From NCBI RefSeq assembly GCF_014490725.1, contig NZ_JACOQL010000002.1:62001-126000 (forward strand): DNA of 64,000 bases, given 5' to 3'. The notes under the pieces are model-generated. The model was not told where the DNA came from. It saw only the letters and a list, made by a program, of their open reading frames with translations, and made no database searches. How positions within the stretch are numbered: position 1 is the first letter of the stretch; the number at the start of each line of letters is the position of its first letter. This stretch comes from Paracoccus amoyensis. Lineage in GTDB: Bacteria; Pseudomonadota; Alphaproteobacteria; Rhodobacterales; Rhodobacteraceae. Positions 8,835 through 17,564 of this stretch are shown piece by piece. Made by a program: the position numbers and the translations under genes.

Positions 8835-8855
8835 TTATGTGCATTATACACATAA
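8835..8855. promoter_or_regulatory. Candidate MarR operator O2, in the divergent spacer
   Basis: TTATGTG (8835-8841) and CACATAA (8849-8855) are exact inverted repeats around CATTATA. The size and AT-rich symmetry are typical of MarR-family operators. The site lies 29 bases before the oxidoreductase start codon and 21 bases outside the marR start. Confidence 0.7.
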
Positions 8856-8884
8856 AAGCTTTGCCTTTCAAAAGGACAGTTCAG

Positions 8885-9838
8885 ATGAAAGCAGCAATCG
8901 TCACAAAAACGGGCGAAACCCCTGCATTTTCTGATTTCCAAGACCCGATACCGCAGGCCGGCGAACAACTGGTCCATGTGCGCGCGGCGGCAATCAGCCA
9001 GCTTGCACGCGCCCGCGCATCGGGCACGCATTACAGCTTTGAAGGTATTTACCCGTTCATCGCGGGTGTTGATGGCGTCGGGCAGTTGCAGGACGGTCGG
9101 CGCGTCTATTTCGCCTTTCCCAAGGCCCCTTATGGCGCGATGGCCCAACAGGTCGCCATGTCACCCGAAAAATTGGCCCCGGTGCCCGACGATCTGGACG
9201 ACATCACCGCCGCAGCCATCGTCAATCCGGGCATGTCATCATGGATGGCGCTGCGTGAACGCGCCGCTTTTCAACCCGGCGAAACCGTTCTGATCAACGG
9301 TGCCACCGGCAGCGCCGGTCAATTGGCGGTGCAGATCACGCGTCATATGGGCGCAAAGCGCATCATCGCCACCGGACGCAACCCGCAGGCTTTGTCCAGG
9401 CTGAAAACCCTGGGGGCAGATCATGTGATTTCGCTGACGGATGACGATGTGCCTGCCCAATTCGCCGAGGTTTTCGAAGCGGGCATCGATATTGTCCTGG
9501 ATTACCTGTGGGGATCATCTGCAGAACAGATCCTGAATGCCGCCGCGCAGACCAGCCACCCGGCTGATCCGACGCGCTTTGTCCAGATCGGCTCTGTCAG
9601 CAACGGCTCCATCGCCTTGCCCGCCGCCGCAATCCGTTCCTCTGCGATCACCTTGATGGGCAGCGGCATCGGCAGTGTCGCGCCCGATCGGATGGTGGCC
9701 TCGATCAAAGAGTTGTTGGCAAGCGCGGGATCGGCGGGATTTCAGATCGCCACGACAACTGCGCCGCTATCTGATATCGCAACCGCCTGGCAGGCAAATA
9801 CCGGCACAGACCGAATGGTCATCACCGTCGACGGATGA
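8885..9838 (+). CDS. Quinone oxidoreductase-like NADPH-dependent MDR-family enzyme
   Basis: A 317-residue medium-chain dehydrogenase/reductase. The nucleotide-binding motif is GATGSAG at 139-145, preceded by the GroES-like domain. The catalytic zinc ligands of alcohol dehydrogenases are absent, which points to the zinc-free quinone oxidoreductase branch that reduces quinones or reactive enones. The ATG at 8885 follows AAAGGACAG. It is divergent from marR, with the O2 operator directly upstream, so it is probably induced by the MarR ligand, perhaps its own substrate. Confidence 0.82.
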   Translation: MKAAIVTKTGETPAFSDFQDPIPQAGEQLVHVRAAAISQLARARASGTHYSFEGIYPFIAGVDGVGQLQDGRRVYFAFPKAPYGAMAQQVAMSPEKLAPVPDDLDDITAAAIVNPGMSSWMALRERAAFQPGETVLINGATGSAGQLAVQITRHMGAKRIIATGRNPQALSRLKTLGADHVISLTDDDVPAQFAEVFEAGIDIVLDYLWGSSAEQILNAAAQTSHPADPTRFVQIGSVSNGSIALPAAAIRSSAITLMGSGIGSVAPDRMVASIKELLASAGSAGFQIATTTAPLSDIATAWQANTGTDRMVITVDG

Positions 9839-9853
9839 CCCCATCCGGCGCGT

Positions 9854-10303
9854 TTATTGACAACCGGACGTCGGGGCACATTCGACATCGCGAAACTGCG
9901 CCAGAAGGGCGATTATTTCCTGGGTATCGCCCTTCGGTGCAGCAGCTGAACACAAATAATCCCGATGCGGCAGCAATTCGTCGCGGAATGACGCGTCCCA
10001 GCCATCGCTGACGGCCAGCATCTGCTCGGCGGAATACAGCAGGTGATCGACGAAGGCTATATAGGCGCCCTCCTGTTCCGACGCCATCAGCGCGCAGGCA
10101 TCCTGCGGCGCCGCAAAAGCGGGCAAACCCGTCGCCAGCGCCAGATGAGAGCGATAGGCCTCGCGGGCCGATTGCTCGCGTTGAACACGGTCGGCCCCGT
10201 CAAGTTGCAACTTGACCCCGATCAGGGCCGCGACCGCCACAAGCACTGTCGCAGCCGCCGATGCCGTCTGAATCGCCGTCGCGTGCCGGGAAAGCCAGCT
10301 CAT
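9854..10303 (-). CDS. Small protein with one N-terminal membrane segment, unknown function
   Basis: A 149-residue protein I do not recognise. Residues ~12-32 (AIQTASAAATVLVAVAALIG) form one membrane helix. The rest is soluble and probably periplasmic or cytoplasmic alpha-helical, with four cysteines (DACAL, YLCSA, VECAP, GCQ), two of them close to the C-terminus. Its start overlaps the stop of the agmatine deiminase-like gene by 4 bases (ATGA), so the two are translationally coupled. Confidence 0.65.
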   Translation of the reverse strand: MSWLSRHATAIQTASAAATVLVAVAALIGVKLQLDGADRVQREQSAREAYRSHLALATGLPAFAAPQDACALMASEQEGAYIAFVDHLLYSAEQMLAVSDGWDASFRDELLPHRDYLCSAAAPKGDTQEIIALLAQFRDVECAPTSGCQ

Positions 10304-11370
10304 ACCGCGGGCATTTGCTGCGTTGCGCAGTGGATACCGCCGCCCATTTCGCCCAAAGGATCGACATTCAGGGTGACGACCTCTCGTCCCGGATAATGGC
10401 GGCGCAGGGCATCGACCGCGATGGCATCGGTTTCCCGATCACCGAATTGCGCGGCGATGACACCGCCATTGCAAACATAGTAATTTGCATAGGACGCCAC
10501 GAAATCCAGCGCCTTTACCCGCCGCCGGATGGGTTCGGGGATCACATCCACATCCATCCCCGCCTCGACCAGACGGTCATGCGTGTCCAGCGCGGCAACA
10601 TGATAGGAATCGTTCATGTCCGGCTCGTCCGGCAGGTTGATCAGAACGCGCCCCGGCCCGGTAAACCGCGCCAGACTGTCGATATGATAATCGGTGATAT
10701 CCTCACCCCAGACACCTTCGGACCAGATCATGCGGTCCGCACCATAGGCTTGCAGCAATCGCCGCTCGATCTGATCGCGGGTCAGGCCGGGGTTGCGGTT
10801 ATCGTTCACCCAGCTGCTTTCATGCGCCATCAGCAGGCCATGGCCGTCTTGCTCAACGCCGCCCGCCTCTCCAATGACGCCGGTCGGCAGAACTTGCATG
10901 CCCAGACGTTCCGCCACGCGCCGCGCGATCTGGCCGTCACGCCGGTGAACCTGCTTGTTGCCCCAACCGTTGAACTGAACCTGACTGATCGCCATTTCGC
11001 CCGCCCCGTTCACGACAAACAACGGACCGGCATCGCGGCACCACAGATCCTCGGTCGGGACGTCCCACAATTCAACCGAACGCGACAGCTTGCGACGCGC
11101 GCCCGGATGATCGTCCGCCGCCGCCAGCATCACGACCGGCTCGAACTCGGAAATCGCATTGGCAATATCGGCGATGACCTGCTGCGTCATCCCCAGATAT
11201 TCCCGGTCCGGATGGACCGTGCGATTGACCGGCCATTGCATGAAGGTGCGCTGGTGCCGTGCCTCCTCGGCCGGAACAAAGAACCGCTTGGGTTCCTGTG
11301 CCGAAGCACGACCCAACAGCCCCGAGGATCCCAAGGCCACCCCTGCCTGAATCAATCGCCGCCTGTTCAT
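10300..11370 (-). CDS. Agmatine deiminase/peptidylarginine deiminase-family protein with Tat-like signal
   Basis: A 356-residue PF04371-type guanidine-modifying enzyme. The catalytic cysteine is Cys348 in GGGIHCATQQ at the C-terminus; other active-site blocks are DLWCRDAGPLF and VWGEDITDYHID. Agmatine deiminase makes N-carbamoylputrescine from agmatine and is normally cytoplasmic. Here the protein starts with NRRRLIQAGVALGSSGLLG and an ASAQ site, a twin-arginine signal, so it is probably periplasmic. I use the ATG at 11370; an in-frame GTG four codons earlier is also possible. The substrate (agmatine or another guanidine) is not certain. Confidence 0.82.
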   Translation of the reverse strand: MNRRRLIQAGVALGSSGLLGRASAQEPKRFFVPAEEARHQRTFMQWPVNRTVHPDREYLGMTQQVIADIANAISEFEPVVMLAAADDHPGARRKLSRSVELWDVPTEDLWCRDAGPLFVVNGAGEMAISQVQFNGWGNKQVHRRDGQIARRVAERLGMQVLPTGVIGEAGGVEQDGHGLLMAHESSWVNDNRNPGLTRDQIERRLLQAYGADRMIWSEGVWGEDITDYHIDSLARFTGPGRVLINLPDEPDMNDSYHVAALDTHDRLVEAGMDVDVIPEPIRRRVKALDFVASYANYYVCNGGVIAAQFGDRETDAIAVDALRRHYPGREVVTLNVDPLGEMGGGIHCATQQMPAV

Positions 11371-11434
11371 CAATACACCCACTAAAAAACATCATTCATC
11401 AAACCACTACAGATAACCAGGTTATCGGAACAGA

Positions 11435-11461
11435 TAAAAAAACGGCGGCCCGAAAGCCGCC
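11435..11461 (-). terminator. Intrinsic terminator of rlmN
   Basis: On the minus strand GGCGGC-TTTCGG-GCCGCC is followed by G and a run of seven to eight U. It begins about 24 bases after the rlmN stop codon, so it is a good rho-independent terminator. Confidence 0.85.
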
Positions 11462-11485
11462 ATCATCCGCCAAAGACCTGTGACC

Positions 11486-12658
11486 TTAACCCGCCGCTTC
11501 CGCTGCGATCTGTGCCTTGGATTTCCGCCCTCGCTCGGTCGCGGATTTCAACTGACCGCAGGCTGCCATGATATCCTCGCCACGCGGGGTGCGGATTGGA
11601 CTGGCGTAACCGGCCTTGTAAACGATGTCGGCAAAGGCGTGGATGCGGTTATTGCTGGACCGCTTGTAGGGCGCGCCGGGCCATTCGTTGAACGGAATAA
11701 GGTTGATCTTGGCGGGAATGCCGCGAATCAACTCGACCAGACGATGCGCGTCGGCATCACTGTCGTTCACGCCCGCCAGCATCACGTATTCAAAGGTGAT
11801 CCGTTCGCTATTCGACAGACGCGGATAGTCTCGCAATGCGTCAAGCAATGTCTGGATATTCCAGCGCTTGTTGATCGGCACCAGAACATTACGCACCTCG
11901 TCGGTGGTCGCGTGGAAGCTGACGGCAAGCTGGCAGCCGATTTCTTCGGCGGTCCGGGCAATCTCGGGCACGACGCCGCTGGTGGACAGGGTAATCCGCC
12001 GCCGCGACAGCGACAGCCCTTCATTGTCCATGCAGACTTTCATTGCGTCACGCACGGCATCGAAATTATAGAGCGGCTCACCCATGCCCATCAGCACGAT
12101 ATTGCTGACCAGCCGGGCTTCGTCCTTGGGCGCGCCCTGCACCGGCCATTCGCCCAGATCGTCACGCGCCAACAACAACTGGCCCACGATCTCACCTGCT
12201 GTCAGGTTGCGAACCAGCTTTTGCGTGCCGGTGTGACAGAAGGAACAGGTCAGCGTGCAGCCCACCTGAGAGCTGACGCACAGCGTGCCGCGCCCCTCTT
12301 CAGGGATATAGACCGTTTCAACCTCATGCCCGCCCGCAATCCGGACCAGATACTTGCGGGTGCCATCTTCGCTGATCTGACGAGTCACGATCTCGGGCAA
12401 GGAAATTTCGAAGTTCTCGGCCAGCAGGGCACGGTAATCCTTGGCCAGATTGGTCATCCCGGCAAAATCGCGCACGCCCCAGTGATAGATCCACTGCCAG
12501 ACCTGCCCGACGCGCATCTTGGCCTGCTTTTCCGGCGTGCCCGCAGCGATCAGGACGTCACGCAATTCATCCCGCGTCAGGCCAACGATATTCGTCCGGC
12601 CTGTTTCGGGCAATTTGCGTGGGATGGTCAGAACATCCTGCGTGATAGGGGCAGACAT
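11486..12658 (-). CDS. rlmN: Dual-specificity 23S rRNA/tRNA (adenine C2) methyltransferase RlmN
   Basis: A 390-residue radical SAM enzyme that methylates C2 of A2503 in 23S rRNA and A37 of some tRNAs. The cluster-binding CxxxCxxC motif is C134-C138-C141 (CTLTCSFC). The [12 protein letters not shown] block is typical of the family, as are the conserved C-terminal cysteine (MAACGQL) and the N-terminal helical domain. The C-terminus ends in a Lys/Arg/Ala-rich tail. It is downstream of ialB on the same strand, with repeat copy B in the 133-base gap, and has its own terminator. Confidence 0.95.
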   Translation of the reverse strand: MSAPITQDVLTIPRKLPETGRTNIVGLTRDELRDVLIAAGTPEKQAKMRVGQVWQWIYHWGVRDFAGMTNLAKDYRALLAENFEISLPEIVTRQISEDGTRKYLVRIAGGHEVETVYIPEEGRGTLCVSSQVGCTLTCSFCHTGTQKLVRNLTAGEIVGQLLLARDDLGEWPVQGAPKDEARLVSNIVLMGMGEPLYNFDAVRDAMKVCMDNEGLSLSRRRITLSTSGVVPEIARTAEEIGCQLAVSFHATTDEVRNVLVPINKRWNIQTLLDALRDYPRLSNSERITFEYVMLAGVNDSDADAHRLVELIRGIPAKINLIPFNEWPGAPYKRSSNNRIHAFADIVYKAGYASPIRTPRGEDIMAACGQLKSATERGRKSKAQIAAEAAG

Positions 12659-12724
12659 AGGGATACCGAGACTTGCTGAAAGACCCGCACATAATCGAAA
12701 CGGGGCCAGAAATCAACCGCCCCG

Positions 12725-12783
12725 CATTTCTTCTTTGGACAAATACCCTGGGGGAGTCCCGGAGGGACGGGGGCAAAGCCCCC
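12725..12783 (-). repeat. Hairpin-plus-tail intergenic element, copy B
   Basis: Read on the minus strand: GGGGGC-TTT-GCCCCC (12783-12769), then GTCCC-TCC-GGGAC, then CCCCCAGGGTATTTG and a tail ending AAAGAAGAAATG. It lies between ialB and rlmN and points towards rlmN, as the other copies point towards their downstream genes. The tail differs from copy A at a few positions (GGGTATTT instead of GGATATTT). Confidence 0.65.
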
Positions 12784-12791
12784 TGCCCCTT

Positions 12792-13313
12792 TTACTGACA
12801 GCGCTGACGCGCGGTATTGGTGGCTGCGGTAATCCCCGACAGGCTGAATGTATCCTTGGTGGTCGTGCCGCGTGCCGAACGACCGCTGACGACCGCTGAC
12901 GAACCGGACCGCAACGAGGCGATCAGCTTTTCATCCTCGGACGGGCTGCCGGTCCAAGCGCTTTCACCCTCGGTGAACAGGTTGAACTTGTTTCCACCGA
13001 TATCAACCTCGACGGTCGAATCGGGTGCGAAGGGATAACCGCCGGCAAACGAGACTTCACCGCTTTGACCAGGGCGATAGGCGACATACAGGCGAATATC
13101 GCCGCGGGTCACCTCCACTTCCTTGCCATCCTTGGTGTTCTGCGTCGCTTTCGGCGGTGACACAGCCCAGCATTCCTGCGGGCTGGTTGCCGCAAAAACG
13201 GTCCAGTCACCTTCGGTTGCAACCACATTCGTGGATTCCTGCGCAGACGCAGCGCCCAGTCCGCCAATCAAGGCAAGGGCGGCGGTCATGCCGCGCAGCG
13301 TATTGATGTTCAT
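12792..13313 (-). CDS. Invasion-associated locus B (IalB) family protein
   Basis: A 173-residue exported protein with a signal peptide (LRGMTAALALIGGLGAASA). The mature part has the IalB layout: a GDWTVF strand near the start, SPQECWAVS, VAYRPGQSGEVSFAGGYPF and a C-terminal SLSGITAA segment with a last Cys (RQRC) that probably pairs with the first. The family name comes from Bartonella; in free-living alphaproteobacteria the role is unknown. The ATG at 13313 has an AGGAGG site 8 bases upstream, which decides the start over an in-frame GTG-type extension. Confidence 0.82.
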   Translation of the reverse strand: MNINTLRGMTAALALIGGLGAASAQESTNVVATEGDWTVFAATSPQECWAVSPPKATQNTKDGKEVEVTRGDIRLYVAYRPGQSGEVSFAGGYPFAPDSTVEVDIGGNKFNLFTEGESAWTGSPSEDEKLIASLRSGSSAVVSGRSARGTTTKDTFSLSGITAATNTARQRCQ

Positions 13314-13468
13314 GCTCTGGCCTCCTGCCAAATGATTTTCGCCGTTTCACCGGGTGTTCTTCCCGATTGCTGTGGTCTTTTCAACCATCTGTCTTCAGGA
13401 TAGCCAAAATGCCGATGCGAAAAAAAGACCGCAAGGCATAAAATCGCGCAATTGTCAGGGGAAAATGG

Positions 13469-14455
13469 ATGCGTTCGGCGGAATTGATCGAGTTGTGGCG
13501 CGGCGGGCAACTGGAAAGCCTGCATCGGGGGCATGTTGTCATCTGCGACAAAAGTGGCGTTGTCGAGGCTTGGGGCAAACCGTCCCAGATCATTTTCCCC
13601 CGATCCTCGTGCAAGATGATGCAGGCCCTCCCCCTGATTGAAAGCGGTGCGGCGGATGCCGTGGGCCTGACCGAGCGGCAACTGGCCCTTTCCTGCGCCA
13701 GCCATAACGGCGCGCGGCTGCATGTCGATGCGGTTGAAAGCTGGCTGAAAGATCTTGGCATGGGTGAAAGCGATCTACGCTGTGGCAGCCATATGCCGGG
13801 CGACAAGGACGAAAACCGCCGGCTGACCTGTTCGGACGAATCTCCGTGTCAGTATCACAACAACTGTTCGGGCAAGCATGCGGGCTTTCTGACGCTGAAC
13901 CGCCACCTGAACGGCGGCAGCGAATATGATGAGGTCGATCACCCGGTCCAGCAAGCCGTCAAACAGGCGTTCGAGGAAGTCACCGGCGAAACCAGCCCCG
14001 GCTATGGCATCGACGGCTGTTCGGCCCCGAACTGGTCCTGTTCGCTGGAAGGGCTTGGCCGCGCTATGGCAGCATTCGCCAATCCCGGCAGCGACCGCCG
14101 CGGACAGGCCATGCGCCGCCTGACGGATGCGATGCGAAAATATCCTGAAATGGTGGCCGGGGAAGGTCGTGCCTGCACCATTTTGATGCGCGCGATGAAC
14201 CATAACGTCGCCGTCAAGACCGGGGCCGAGGCTGTTTTCGTGGGCATCCTGCCCGAACAGGGTCTGGGAATCGCCCTGAAAATCCGCGACGGTGCCACCC
14301 GCGCCAGCGAAGCAGCAATCACCGCATTGCTGGTTCATATGGGCGTGCTGGAGGAAAGCCATCCCGCCGTCGGTCAATTCCTGACCGATCCGCAAAAGAA
14401 CTGGCGCGGCAAGATCACTGGCGAAATGCGCACCTCGGCCGGGTTTCCGGCCTGA
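13469..14455 (+). CDS. Asparaginase (type II family, PF06089; Rhizobium-type)
   Basis: A 328-residue protein of the Asparaginase_II family, unrelated to E. coli AnsA/AnsB. The key blocks are FPRSSCKMMQALPL, ALSCASHNGARLH and CSGKHAGFL, which contain the conserved Ser, Lys and Cys residues of the beta-lactamase-like active site. The Rhizobium etli homologue hydrolyses L-asparagine to aspartate and ammonia. There is no signal peptide, so it is cytoplasmic. AGGGGA precedes the ATG. It diverges from ialB over 155 bases and ends with a terminator at 14534-14570. Confidence 0.85.
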   Translation: MRSAELIELWRGGQLESLHRGHVVICDKSGVVEAWGKPSQIIFPRSSCKMMQALPLIESGAADAVGLTERQLALSCASHNGARLHVDAVESWLKDLGMGESDLRCGSHMPGDKDENRRLTCSDESPCQYHNNCSGKHAGFLTLNRHLNGGSEYDEVDHPVQQAVKQAFEEVTGETSPGYGIDGCSAPNWSCSLEGLGRAMAAFANPGSDRRGQAMRRLTDAMRKYPEMVAGEGRACTILMRAMNHNVAVKTGAEAVFVGILPEQGLGIALKIRDGATRASEAAITALLVHMGVLEESHPAVGQFLTDPQKNWRGKITGEMRTSAGFPA

Positions 14456-14533
14456 TCCGTCACGAAATTGACGTGCATATATGGTTGGGTGTCGGGGCAG
14501 GCTCTGCTTCCCCCAACCCTGCATCAATCAAGA

Positions 14534-14570
14534 CGGCCCCGGCTTGGCAGAGCGGGGGCCGGTTCTTTTT
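14534..14570 (+). terminator. Intrinsic terminator of the asparaginase gene
   Basis: CGGCCCC (14534-14540) pairs with GGGGCCG (14555-14561), with extra pairing inside the 14-base loop (GGCTT...AGAGC region), followed by GTTCTTTTT. It abuts the stop codon of the convergent permease gene. Confidence 0.75.
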
Positions 14571-15331
14571 CAGCCCAGCATTTGCCAGATCAGCCGCAGC
14601 GCCAAAGCGGTGGACGTTATCACCAGCAGCGGCTTGATCAGCCGCGCACCAATCCGGGCGGCCAGACGCGCGCCCAGCATCGCACCGGCGATCTGCGCGA
14701 CACCCATGGCAAGGCCAATGGTCCAAAGCGGCTTGGCCACAATCGCAAAGGCCAGCAGTCCGCCCAGATTTGACGCGAAGTTCAACAGCTTGGTGTGCGC
14801 CGTCGCCTTTAGCACGCCATAGCCTGCCAGGGCGACAAAACCGATCATGTAGAATGACCCGGCCCCCGGCCCCAACAGGCCGTCATAGAAACCGACCAGC
14901 GGCACCAGTGTCGCCGCAAAGACGGCGGTGGATACACGCTGCACCCGGTCCATGTCGTTCAACCCCGGTTTCAGCGCGAAGAACAACGCGATACCGATCA
15001 GAATGACCGGCAGGATCAACCGCAGCCCGTCTGTCGGCAGATAGCTGACCAGAACCGCCCCGCTCGCCCCCGCAACGCCGGCGATCACCGCGGATCGCCA
15101 TTGCGACCGGATATTGACCAGACCGCGTCGGGAATAGCTGATCGCGGCAGTCGCGGCCCCGAATATCCCCTGCACCTTGTTCGTGGCCAGGGCTTGAACC
15201 GGCGGGATCCCGACCAGCATCAGCGCAGGCACTGTAATCAGCCCGCCTCCGCCCGCGATGGCGTCAACGAAGCCGGCCAGAAAACCGGCGATGATCAGGA
15301 TCAGGATAAGATCAAAGGTCAGCTCGAACAT
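14570..15331 (-). CDS. TSUP (TauE/SafE) family membrane transporter
   Basis: A 253-residue membrane protein with about eight hydrophobic segments. The family hallmarks are both present: GFLAGFVDAIAGGGGLITVPA near the N-terminus and GFYDGLLGPGAGSFYMIGFV in the second half, an internal repeat. TSUP proteins move sulfite, sulfoacetate, taurine-derived sulfonates or related anions; the substrate is not readable from sequence. It converges with the asparaginase gene and stands alone on its strand. Confidence 0.87.
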   Translation of the reverse strand: MFELTFDLILILIIAGFLAGFVDAIAGGGGLITVPALMLVGIPPVQALATNKVQGIFGAATAAISYSRRGLVNIRSQWRSAVIAGVAGASGAVLVSYLPTDGLRLILPVILIGIALFFALKPGLNDMDRVQRVSTAVFAATLVPLVGFYDGLLGPGAGSFYMIGFVALAGYGVLKATAHTKLLNFASNLGGLLAFAIVAKPLWTIGLAMGVAQIAGAMLGARLAARIGARLIKPLLVITSTALALRLIWQMLG

Positions 15332-15441
15332 GAATTGGCAATGCGCGGTTCGGGTGGCCTTGTAAAGACGGGCTTTTCATTGATCCATGTTATGGGACGG
15401 CCGAGTTGGGGATGGCCGAGTTGGGGATGGGCGGGCAGGCC

Positions 15442-15496
15442 GGGGGCTTCACGCCCCCGGACCCCCGTGGGATATTTATGGACCAATGCAGGTGAT
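15442..15496 (+). repeat. Hairpin-plus-tail intergenic element, copy C
   Basis: GGGGGC (15442-15447) and GCCCCC (15453-15458) around TTCAC, then GGACCCCCGTGGGATATTT and a diverged tail ending GGTGATG. It lies 12 bases before the nitronate monooxygenase start and has the same orientation. The AGAAGATG end of copies A and D is degenerate here. Just upstream, GGCCGAGTTGGGGAT occurs as a short imperfect direct repeat (15400-15430). Confidence 0.6.
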
Positions 15497-15507
15497 GAGG
15501 ATTCGGG

Positions 15508-16509
15508 ATGATTGAGAAACTGCAGCATCGGGTGGTGCAGGCACCCATGGCCGGGACGTCCACGCCTGCACTGGCCGTTGCCGTTTGCGAGGCTGGGGGG
15601 ATGGGGTTTGTCGCCGCGGGGGCGATTGACGCGACTGCAACCCGCACGGCGATCGAGCAGGTTCGGACGGGAACCAGTCGGCCCTTTGGAGTAAACCTGT
15701 TCTGTCACCAGCCTGCGCGACGCGATGCGGCGGTGGAAGAGGCATGGCTGAATAAATTACGGCCCGAGTTTGCGGCCTTTGGCGCCGAGCCGCCGTCCGG
15801 ATTGCGCGAGATCTATCAATCGTTCCGCGTGAATGACGACATGTTGCGGATGTTGATCGAGGTGAGGCCCGCCATTGTCAGTTTCCATTTCGGGCTGGCA
15901 ACCCATCAGCAGATAGCCGCGCTGAAAGGGGCGGGATGCGAGCTATGGGCCACGGCGACATCCGCGGAGGAAGGACAGCGGATCAAGGCGGCGGGGCTGG
16001 ATCGCATTGTTGCCCAAGGATGGCAGGCAGGTGGCCATCGCGGGACATTCGAGCCGTCGGAACCGGATATGGCGCTTGGGACGTTGGATCTGGTTCGAGC
16101 CTTGCAACCATCAGGGTTGCCCGTGATTGCGGCAGGGGCGATCATGGACCGGCGCGATGCACAGGCGGCGATGGATGCCGGGGCAGTGGCCGTGCAATGC
16201 GGAACGGCATTCCTGCTGTCGCCCGAGGCGGCGACCCCGCCCGCCCATCGCAGTGCCATGTCGGGCGGGCGGACGCAGATGACGCGCGCAATCTCGGGTC
16301 GGTATGCGCGCTGTCTGGAAAACAGGTTCACCGCGATCGACGATACCGACGCGCCGGATTACCCGGTGACCTATGATGCGGGAAAGGCGCTGCACGCTGC
16401 GGCGAGTGCCAAGGGCGAGATGGGCTATGGCGCGTTCTGGGCGGGGACGGAAGCCGCGCGGGCAGTCTCACGCCCGGCGGCTGAGACCGTGGCGGCGATC
16501 AGCCCGTGA
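15508..16509 (+). CDS. Nitronate monooxygenase (class I NMO/2-nitropropane dioxygenase family)
   Basis: A 333-residue FMN-dependent TIM-barrel enzyme that oxidises alkyl nitronates such as propionate 3-nitronate. Visible family blocks are APMAGTSTPALA at the N-terminus, GVNLFCHQP, AQGWQAGGHRG (FMN phosphate binding) and AAGAIMDRRDAQAAMDAGA. The ATG at 15508 is preceded by GATTCGGG, not a strong site. Its 3' end overlaps the convergent serB gene by 11 bases. It may detoxify nitronates or act as a quinone reductase, as some relatives do. Confidence 0.85.
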   Translation: MIEKLQHRVVQAPMAGTSTPALAVAVCEAGGMGFVAAGAIDATATRTAIEQVRTGTSRPFGVNLFCHQPARRDAAVEEAWLNKLRPEFAAFGAEPPSGLREIYQSFRVNDDMLRMLIEVRPAIVSFHFGLATHQQIAALKGAGCELWATATSAEEGQRIKAAGLDRIVAQGWQAGGHRGTFEPSEPDMALGTLDLVRALQPSGLPVIAAGAIMDRRDAQAAMDAGAVAVQCGTAFLLSPEAATPPAHRSAMSGGRTQMTRAISGRYARCLENRFTAIDDTDAPDYPVTYDAGKALHAAASAKGEMGYGAFWAGTEAARAVSRPAAETVAAISP

Positions 16510-17377
16510 CAAAATCGCTGGCCTTGTAGCCCTGCAGATACAGCAGCGCAGTCAGATCGCCGTGGTTGATGCGGATCTGCACTTGCGCCGCAACCGAAGG
16601 CTTGGCGTGCAAGGCCACACCCGACCCTGCCAGTTGCAGCATCCCCAGATCGTTCGCACCGTCCCCCACGGCAATCACATCGCCGGGCGTCAGACCAAGG
16701 CGCGCGGTCACATCCAGCAGTGCCTCGACCTTGGCTTCACGGCCCAGAATGGGCATCGCGACCTCACCCGTCAGCAGGCCATTCTCGGACAGAAGGACGT
16801 TGGCGCGGTTTTCGTCAAAACCCAGCATTTGCGAAACCGGGCCCGTAAAGACGGTGAAGCCGCCCGAGACCAGCATCGCGTGACCACCATTCGCCTGCAT
16901 CGTGGCGATCACCTCGCGACCGCCGGGGGTGAGGGTGATGCGGGTCGCCAGAACCTTGGTTACAACCGATGCGTCCAGACCCTTCAGCAGGGCAACCCGT
17001 TCGATCAGGGCCTGGTTGAAATCCAGCTCGCCATTCATCGCGCGGGCCGTAATGGCCGCGACATGCGCGCCCACGCCCGCGACATCGGCCAGTTCGTCGA
17101 TGCATTCCTGCTGGATCATGGTTGAGTCCATATCGGCCAGAAGGACCGCCTTGCGGCGCCCGTTGGCAGGCTGGATTACCAGATCGAAGCCCTGCGTCTG
17201 CAGTTTTTCCCAAGCCTGCCAGAAGTCGACGGGTTCAGCAGAGACGTCGAATTCGGCCGCGATCCCATCGTTGAGCCACAGGGTTGGGCCGCCGCCCCAT
17301 TGATCGCGCAATCCGTCAATCAGCGCCGCCGTCAGGTCGGCACGTGTCGGGGCAGCAAGAAATGTGACGGTGAACAT
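16499..17377 (-). CDS. serB: Phosphoserine phosphatase
   Basis: A 292-residue HAD-superfamily phosphatase that makes the last step of serine synthesis. The nucleophile motif is DMDST at 82-86; further HAD motifs are SGGFTVF (motif II) and [11 protein letters not shown] (motifs III/IV). The ~80-residue N-terminal region is an ACT-like domain. I use the ATG at 17377 because GAGG precedes it at the right distance; a GTG-type start 11 codons earlier is possible. It is divergent from serC, so the three ser genes needed for the phosphorylated route lie together. Confidence 0.93.
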   Translation of the reverse strand: MFTVTFLAAPTRADLTAALIDGLRDQWGGGPTLWLNDGIAAEFDVSAEPVDFWQAWEKLQTQGFDLVIQPANGRRKAVLLADMDSTMIQQECIDELADVAGVGAHVAAITARAMNGELDFNQALIERVALLKGLDASVVTKVLATRITLTPGGREVIATMQANGGHAMLVSGGFTVFTGPVSQMLGFDENRANVLLSENGLLTGEVAMPILGREAKVEALLDVTARLGLTPGDVIAVGDGANDLGMLQLAGSGVALHAKPSVAAQVQIRINHGDLTALLYLQGYKASDFVTG

Positions 17378-17512
17378 GGCGACCTCGGCGGGTTTGGGTT
17401 GGAGTGCCATAGCGCGAAGCGGGCCTAGCTTCCAGATCGGTCAGAAGTTTTGCAGGGATCGGGATCTGCCGAAAAATCGCTTGCAGGAATCTGCGGTCCA
17501 ATATATCGCCGA

Positions 17513-17564
17513 CAGCGGGACACGCCGCCCCAACGCGGCGCTATCTAGCTGGAAGGCTATAAAG
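17513..17564 (+). ncRNA. Candidate serC leader RNA element
   Basis: Directly before serC, CGCCGC (17523-17528) pairs perfectly with GCGGCG (17535-17540) around CCCAAC. A second short stem TAGC (17546-17549)/GCTA (17556-17559) holds TGGAAG, which includes the serC Shine-Dalgarno sequence, in its loop. A small conserved 'serC motif' upstream of serC has been described in alphaproteobacteria. Position, size and the sequestered ribosome site fit it, but I could not run a covariance model. The trigger is unknown. Confidence 0.6.

Noticed and set aside
12881..12900. A 10-base tandem repeat (GACCGCTGAC twice) inside ialB that might be a recent frameshifting duplication.
   Set aside because: The protein reads like the IalB family on both sides of the repeat in one frame, so the repeat is ordinary coding sequence.
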